In this document: positions 15,324-19,220 of the stretch, piece after piece
How the letters are laid out: each line of letters begins with the position of its first letter
Numbering within the stretch: position 1 is the first letter of the stretch
Position numbers and translations under genes: made by a program
Notes under the pieces: generated by a model
Databases searched by the model: none
The model's input: the letters and a program-made list of their open reading frames with translations, nothing else
Told to the model about the DNA's origin: nothing
Assembly (NCBI GenBank): GCA_964443005.1
Contig: CAYUBI010000045.1
Location: forward strand, 1-19,220
Direction: 5' to 3'
DNA: 19,220 nt
DNA from: CAYUBI01 sp964443005
GTDB taxonomy: Bacteria; Margulisbacteria; Riflemargulisbacteria; GWF2-35-9; CAYUBI01

Positions 15324-16036
15324 TTATTCATGTAGCGATGATTAATCCAGGGTGTTCCTTGAGTAGCACGAAGAGTTTGATATGCTAACATATAGTTGTT
15401 TTCTTGGGAGTTTTTTTTGTATTGTGGTGTAGATGGATGATTAATCCATTGGACAGATACGTTCTGTTGATAGCAAGTTTGGATTACCATTGATGTAATA
15501 ATTGGATCTGTAGGTGGTTGAAAAATCCATAAATTTGAAATGCAATACAAGTCAATCAATTGTGATAGTTGGAGAATTGAACCCATGACTAAGAGATTAT
15601 GCGGCAATATTCGCGGAAAATGTTCATTCCAAAAAATGACGCCTATTTTGCTATGACGCTTGGGTAGGATTTTCCATATTGAAGGTGATGCTAATAATGT
15701 TGGAAGGTCATTCACGTGACAAAGAAGAGCATCCCACGTTTTTCGTTGCTGATTCCATTGTATGAGTATAGAGTATAGTTTGAGGCTTGCAATAAAAACT
15801 ACGCTACCTAGTAAAATGCCACTATAATAGGGCAGGTATTGAATAGGGAAATCAGGAAATCCTGTTGTTATTCGAGATAGTTCAATGATTAAGGTAGCAG
15901 AAAAAAGTATCAGATAAGCAAAAGCTAATGAAAGAATCATTTGGTAATGAAGAAAATAATGATTAATATAGATTGTTGCTGACAAAACAAAGGTTATTAG
16001 TGCGATTCCGCAGCAGGTTATAATAAAATCGATCAC
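15320..16036 (-). CDS. Unrecognised membrane protein (three predicted transmembrane segments)
   Basis: 238 residues, GTG start with AAGGAA upstream. Hydrophobic segments at 3-25, 33-52 and 70-91 are followed by a soluble domain of about 145 residues. That domain contains LLVMGSILQLSQLIDLYCIS and IFQPPTDPIITSMVIQTCYQ, a pattern loosely like the CoA-binding-like middle domain of polyprenyl-phosphate sugar transferases (LxxLIxxYxIxxLxIxxP...CxxxxVxVxWI), but no catalytic C-terminal half is present. The stop codon overlaps the stop of the convergent polyprenyl synthase by 4 bases (TTAA). Involvement in envelope polymer synthesis is a guess; I do not assign a family. Confidence 0.65.
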   Translation of the reverse strand: MIDFIITCCGIALITFVLSATIYINHYFLHYQMILSLAFAYLILFSATLIIELSRITTGFPDFPIQYLPYYSGILLGSVVFIASLKLYSILIQWNQQRKTWDALLCHVNDLPTLLASPSIWKILPKRHSKIGVIFWNEHFPRILPHNLLVMGSILQLSQLIDLYCISNLWIFQPPTDPIITSMVIQTCYQQNVSVQWINHPSTPQYKKNSQENNYMLAYQTLRATQGTPWINHRYMNN

Positions 16037-16101
16037 GCAGGTTTGTTCCTTGTAGTGGTGTAGAATAGTATGAGACTATGATAGTTATCGATTCAATAAC
16101 T

Positions 16102-16126
16102 AAAAATTCCCAACGAAAAATTGGGA
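16102..16126 (-). terminator. Rho-independent terminator of the minus-strand small-gene cassette
   Basis: A 6-bp stem TCCCAA/TTGGGA at 16108-16126 with a 7-base loop. On the minus strand it is followed by a run of five T. It lies about 30 bases beyond the stop of the 65-residue gene, which is the last gene of the cassette. Confidence 0.6.
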
Positions 16127-16157
16127 TGAAATTCATATTTTGAATGATGTAATGATT

Positions 16158-16355
16158 TTATGTTGGAGGTTGGTTGTTATCTGAAGGTATTAGGCCCAAA
16201 GGGATTACTTCTGAGAACATTGTGCATAAAGATCCTAAGATAGAACCATTGAAATATTTTAAGAATGACGTAGACTCCGGATTACTAGCTGCTTCTGCTG
16301 TTGATTTTAATGGACCGTACATCTGGGATGATTGTTCGATTTTAAAGCCACTCAT
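16158..16355 (-). CDS. Small unrecognised protein (65 aa)
   Basis: Begins MSGFKIEQSSQMYGPLKSTA, with an Ala/Ser/Glu-rich middle and a hydrophobic stretch ILGSLCTMFSEVIPLGLI before a polar PPT end. AAAGAAAGGA is placed eight bases before the ATG, and a terminator follows the stop, so this is very likely a real gene rather than a shadow of the opposite-strand frame. No Cys pair, signal peptide or known motif. Third gene of the minus-strand cassette (84-base gap from the gene before). Function unknown. Confidence 0.55.
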   Translation of the reverse strand: MSGFKIEQSSQMYGPLKSTAEAASNPESTSFLKYFNGSILGSLCTMFSEVIPLGLIPSDNNQPPT

Positions 16356-16439
16356 AATTTTTTTCCTTTCTTTTGTTAGTTGTCAGTTGTCTCATGTAGG
16401 CTGTTTTTTGATTTTTACCATAGATTTGTTTGATGATCT

Positions 16440-17174
16440 TTATCTGCTTAAAGTTAACTGGTGTTGCAATGTTGTGCTGTGAATGTATGTGCGTGAATTC
16501 ACAATCCATTTGTTTTGGGATAGGACTAGTTGGATCGCTTCTTCATTCATGTATTCGTCGCCAACAACAGTGAATAATTCTTGGTACATGCAGACTAATT
16601 CTTGATAAAGGACTGAATATGCGTTTTTAAAAGCGTTAATATATTCGGTAGAGCTGATGGTTTGATTGATTAGGTGAATATTTGATTCTGTGAGTAATAG
16701 ATTGACTGAAATTGATATTCGATTATGTTCATCTTGAACGAGAAGATGTTCTTTTTGAATTAAATCCGAAAATCGTTTTAGTTTAAGCTCGCGTTTTTTT
16801 ATTTGTCCATCAATCCATTTTTTAAATAGCGGAAGTTTCATTAAGACATTTTGTTTGAGTGAAGTTTGAAACTTTTCTTCTTGCTGGCGAATGAGCCGGA
16901 AATATTGTTGAAGCAGTCGTGCGGTTTCGCTATTGAGTTGGTCGCAAGAAACGTCTGGATTTACTAAATATATGTCAATGAGTCGATATAGAATATCAAA
17001 TGTAATAACAATATAATCACCTGAAAATGTCCATTTTTTTTCTTCACGTTTCAGCATAACACGTTTGAGGAAATGCTGAAGTAAACTCGTTTCTCTATTT
17101 ATTTTTTTTTCTTCATTTTTATGAAATTGTTCTTTGGGTGATGTTTCCGTGTCTTGTTTTTTAATTAAGCCCAT
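16440..17174 (-). CDS. Unrecognised charged helical protein (244 aa)
   Basis: No family recognised. The first 45 residues are strongly charged (KKQDTETSPKEQ, KNEEKKINRE, VMLKREEKKW). Residues 48-110 and 150-215 look like long amphipathic helices. There is no signal peptide or transmembrane segment, so it is probably cytosolic. Starts 14 bases after the upstream gene's stop, so it is probably translated from the same message; no strong Shine-Dalgarno is visible. Nothing in the sequence indicates catalysis (no Cys/His clusters, no P-loop). Confidence 0.65.
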   Translation of the reverse strand: MGLIKKQDTETSPKEQFHKNEEKKINRETSLLQHFLKRVMLKREEKKWTFSGDYIVITFDILYRLIDIYLVNPDVSCDQLNSETARLLQQYFRLIRQQEEKFQTSLKQNVLMKLPLFKKWIDGQIKKRELKLKRFSDLIQKEHLLVQDEHNRISISVNLLLTESNIHLINQTISSTEYINAFKNAYSVLYQELVCMYQELFTVVGDEYMNEEAIQLVLSQNKWIVNSRTYIHSTTLQHQLTLSR

Positions 17175-17188
17175 AATAGTTTATGAAT

Positions 17189-17452
17189 TCACTTTGTTGG
17201 TTGTTCTAGGTCATTTTGGCTGCAGCTGTCCCATGGACTAAAGGATGTGGTTTTAGTCGCATTGGCTGTTGAAGTTGTGGTTGAATAAAAATCAACGCCT
17301 AATACGAGTGGATATAATACATTGATTGTTATATTAATGCAGCCAGCTTCAACAATTGTCATCCATTGGGGCCATGAGCGAGGAGTATGAGCTACTGGTG
17401 TTGTCGGATTTTTGTTAATATTTTCGTGAAGATGTGGATAATAAATAAACAT
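17189..17452 (-). CDS. Small unrecognised protein (87 aa), first gene of cassette
   Basis: The ATG at 17452 is chosen over an in-frame ATG at 17500 because GAGGAG lies about seven bases before it and the upstream codons (KKKRSS) overlap that ribosome site. The product begins MFIYYPHLHENINKN, contains PRSWPQWMTIVEAGCINITI and a hydrophobic NVLYPLVLGVDF, then a Thr/Ser-rich tail. The central segment could be a membrane or packing helix/strand. No homologue recognised. It is first in a three-gene minus-strand unit and divergent from the RNA gene upstream of purA. Confidence 0.55.
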   Translation of the reverse strand: MFIYYPHLHENINKNPTTPVAHTPRSWPQWMTIVEAGCINITINVLYPLVLGVDFYSTTTSTANATKTTSFSPWDSCSQNDLEQPTK

Positions 17453-17508
17453 ATAACTGCTCCTCTTTTTCTTTTGTCTTGATACTTCGGTTATGCCCAT
17501 ATTTTTTG

Positions 17509-17532
17509 GTTTTCAAACATTACATTGAAAAC
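17509..17532. promoter_or_regulatory. Perfect inverted repeat between divergent units (back-to-back -35 boxes)
   Basis: GTTTTCAA and TTGAAAAC are separated by eight bases, a perfect 8-bp dyad. The right arm holds TTGAAA, the -35 box of the RNA/purA promoter; the left arm reads TTGAAA on the minus strand, where a promoter for the small-gene cassette should lie. It may simply be two -35 boxes, or an operator controlling both directions. Confidence 0.45.
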
Positions 17533-17554
17533 TTTAACCCCCCCATGCTATAGT
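17525..17554 (+). promoter_or_regulatory. Sigma70-type promoter with extended -10
   Basis: TTGAAA (17525-17530), 18-base spacer containing seven consecutive C, then TGC-TATAGT (extended -10; hexamer 17549-17554). The start point should be near 17561, exactly where the 5' strand of the RNA closing stem begins. Confidence 0.65.
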
Positions 17555-17560
17555 ATAAGT

Positions 17561-17737
17561 GCCGACTGTGCTCGTGATGTTATTTGTGAGTCCAACCAAC
17601 ACGTTAAACACGGGGATACATTTTCTGATGATAAGACTTTTGACTCATGAGGTGTATGCTAATCCGTCTTGAACGGAACCCACTTCTTAACACTTGGGTT
17701 GTTCGTTCCATCAACACACGACACAGTGGGTTTTTTT
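17561..17737 (+). ncRNA. ssrS: 6S RNA candidate upstream of purA
   Basis: A transcript from the promoter at 17525-17554 to the T7 run at 17731-17737 would be about 177 nt, the size of 6S RNA. The two ends pair: ACTGTG with CACAGT, TCGTG with CACGA, and TGTT with AACA, about 15 pairs with single-base bulges, forming one long closing stem. Inside are a looser central region (CAACC can pair with GGTTG; a small hairpin TCCGT/ACGGA) and an apical stem (ATACA/TGTAT and an interrupted CTGATGA/TCATGAG). A long rod with a central bubble is the 6S architecture that mimics an open promoter to hold sigma70-RNA polymerase. The purA neighbour recalls the purK neighbour of cyanobacterial 6Sa RNA. The alternative is a purA leader: a competing hairpin AACCCA/TGGGTT exists at 17677-17700. 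Confidence 0.6.
17717..17737 (+). terminator. Terminator formed by 3' arm of RNA closing stem plus T-run
   Basis: The 3' strand CACGACACAGTGGG is followed directly by seven T (17731-17737). The 5' partner is the beginning of the same RNA, so termination would use the long closing stem, or the shorter AGTGGG/CCCACT pairing with 17679-17684. The purA ribosome binding site begins only about 6 bases after the T-run, so purA expression from this promoter needs read-through. Confidence 0.5.
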
Positions 17738-17758
17738 AATGATAAGGAGTACCAGCCA

Positions 17759-19018
17759 ATGACTGTGGACATATTAGTTGGCGCCCAATGGGGCGATGAA
17801 GGCAAAGGTAAAATCACGGACATGCTCAGTAGAGACATGGATTTAGTGATCAGATATCAAGGTGGAAATAACGCTGGGCATACAGTTGTTGTAGGTACAA
17901 CGTCATATAAGCTGCATCTGATTCCTTCTGGAATTTTATATAAAAATGTAGCATGTTTAATTGGTAATGGGGTCGTTATTGATCCACGTATTCTGATTCA
18001 AGAAATGGAATCTCTAGAGGCGAATGGTATTTCGACTGCGCAATTAAAGATTTCTAAACATGCACATGTTATTTTGCCTCATCATTGCGTGTTGGATTCC
18101 AAACAAGAATCTTCCAGACTTTCAAAAAGGAAAATAGGAACTACGAATCGTGGAATTGGGCCGACTTATGCAGATAAAGCTGCACGCCATGGCATTCGTA
18201 TTGAAGATTTATTAAATGAAGATATTTTACGTGAAAAGATTCTTTATAAAAATTGGTCTGTGTTATTAGGCAAAGAAACTCCAGATATAGAAACAACCAT
18301 TCGTGAATATTTGGCTTATGGAAAACGTTTGAAACCCTATATGGTAGAAGGTGTATATCTGGCTCATGAATTTGTGAAAAAAGGCAAGAAAGTGTTATTG
18401 GAAGGTGCTCAGGGAACAATGCTGGATATTGATCATGGAACTTATCCATTTGTTACTAGTTCAAATCCAACAGCTGGAGGCGCATGTACAGGAAGTGGTA
18501 TTGGGCCTGTAGCTATTCGGCGTGTTATTGGTGTTAGCAAAGCTTATACAACTCGAGTGGGTGAGGGTGCATTTCCTACGGAACTTTTAGATGAAATTGG
18601 TGACTTTTTACGAAAAAAAGGAAATGAGTATGGAACAACGACTGGGCGGCCTAGGCGTTGTGGCTGGTTTGATGCCATGGTGATGAATCATTCAGTATTG
18701 GTAAATAGTTTGACAGATATTGCTTTAACTAAACTGGATGTGTTAAGTGGTTTATCTGAAATTAAAATTGGTATTGGGTATCAGCGAGAAGGCGAGGCTA
18801 TTGCTTATGTGCCTAGTAGTGGGTGGGAATTAAAAAAAGTTAAACCAATTTATGAAACGCTTCCAGGTTGGGAAGAAGATATCACTGCAATCACAACATA
18901 TGCAAAATTGCCATTGAATACGCGTCGATATATTGAACGTATCGAAGCCTTATTAGGTGTTAAGGTTTCAATTATTTCTGTTGGACACGAACGAGATCAA
19001 ACAATTATTAGATCATAA
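17759..19018 (+). CDS. purA: Adenylosuccinate synthetase
   Basis: 419 residues from the ATG at 17759, preceded by AAGGAG; a longer frame from TTG 17669 would start inside the RNA gene and is rejected. The enzyme joins IMP and aspartate using GTP, the first committed step to AMP, in the cytosol. The P-loop GAQWGDEGKGK carries catalytic Asp13, and GGNNAGHT carries His41, at the same numbers as in E. coli. Further hallmarks are NRGIGPTYADKAARHGIRIE (IMP binding), EGAQGTMLDIDHGTYPFVTS, and TTTGRPRRCGWFD. Length and motifs are complete. Its promoter is most likely the one shared with the upstream RNA. Confidence 0.97.
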   Translation: MTVDILVGAQWGDEGKGKITDMLSRDMDLVIRYQGGNNAGHTVVVGTTSYKLHLIPSGILYKNVACLIGNGVVIDPRILIQEMESLEANGISTAQLKISKHAHVILPHHCVLDSKQESSRLSKRKIGTTNRGIGPTYADKAARHGIRIEDLLNEDILREKILYKNWSVLLGKETPDIETTIREYLAYGKRLKPYMVEGVYLAHEFVKKGKKVLLEGAQGTMLDIDHGTYPFVTSSNPTAGGACTGSGIGPVAIRRVIGVSKAYTTRVGEGAFPTELLDEIGDFLRKKGNEYGTTTGRPRRCGWFDAMVMNHSVLVNSLTDIALTKLDVLSGLSEIKIGIGYQREGEAIAYVPSSGWELKKVKPIYETLPGWEEDITAITTYAKLPLNTRRYIERIEALLGVKVSIISVGHERDQTIIRS

Positions 19019-19060
19019 AATCAGATTTATGGTGTTAGTCACTGGTAGTAAGCTTATCGT

Positions 19061-19219
19061 TTAAGAATTATATTCCTTATAATTTACAGTAGGTACTTTA
19101 TTTCGTAGCATAGACCACCATGCTTTTGCAAACATCAGTGTTGTTTTTACTTGACCTTTATCATTAAATCTTCGAAAAGAAGATGACACTTTGATTTTCG
19201 GGCAAAATGCAATTTTTCC
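19061..19219 (-). CDS. C-terminal end of a gene cut by the window edge
   Basis: A minus-strand frame stays open from the right edge to a TAA at 19061-19063, giving 52 residues that end FAKAWWSMLRNKVPTVNYKE plus YNS. Basic and aromatic-rich; no family recognised. It converges with purA, leaving a 42-base gap without an obvious terminator hairpin. A chance open frame of this length is possible in an AT-rich sequence, but the codon choice looks like that of the neighbours. Confidence 0.5.
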   Translation of the reverse strand, partial: GKIAFCPKIKVSSSFRRFNDKGQVKTTLMFAKAWWSMLRNKVPTVNYKEYNS

Positions 19220-19220
19220 A

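Noticed and set aside
16174..16482. Plus-strand frame of 102 codons
   Set aside because: Opposite the 65-residue gene, which has a good ribosome site and a terminator; this frame has neither.
17669..17758. N-terminal extension of PurA from TTG
   Set aside because: Overlaps the RNA gene and its terminator, and the family start with AAGGAG upstream is at 17759.

Overview
The window reads as a chromosomal piece of an AT-rich, double-membraned (Gram-negative-type) bacterium using the standard code. The diderm call rests on an Omp85-type barrel fragment and a rhodanese with a Sec signal. Housekeeping genes (mutY, rpmB of the zinc-binding type, tilS, a polyprenyl diphosphate synthase, purA, two tRNA-Arg genes with encoded CCA) occupy the right two thirds. 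I cannot place the phylum; the zinc-type L28 and the order tilS-rpmB-mutY argue against an ordinary gammaproteobacterium.

Left third (1 to about 6060): an accessory region made of debris and defence genes. It starts with a tandem-repeat end like those of IS21-family elements, a Fic-like C-terminal remnant (minus strand) and a DUF1016-N + thermonuclease fusion gene (minus strand). A hairpin-rich stretch with two short coupled reading frames then runs directly into a 5'-truncated Omp85 barrel. After that comes an intact, very AT-rich three-gene cassette: SMEK-domain protein, small middle component, DUF2326 ATPase. This is an ABC-three-component (ABC-3C) predicted conflict system. The region ends at a 63-nt tRNA-like element that has an acceptor stem, anticodon arm and T arm but no D arm. 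A 13-base T-arm sequence identical to part of it also lies at 394-406, so the two may mark the ends of an integrated island.

Middle (6100 to 11300): a small four-CxxC zinc protein, a SEC-C zinc-motif protein, an exported rhodanese, and a translationally coupled SNF2-helicase/SWIM-finger pair.

Right third: tandem tRNA-Arg(CCG) and tRNA-Arg(TCG); minus-strand tilS-rpmB-mutY (tRNA maturation, ribosome, oxidative DNA repair); a polyprenyl diphosphate synthase that converges with, and shares a TTAA stop overlap with, an unrecognised membrane protein; a minus-strand cassette of three unrecognised small genes ending in a hairpin terminator; and, divergent from it, a roughly 177-nt rod-shaped RNA with its own extended -10 promoter and terminator directly before purA. 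Size and fold make it a 6S RNA candidate. A truncated minus-strand gene enters at the right edge.
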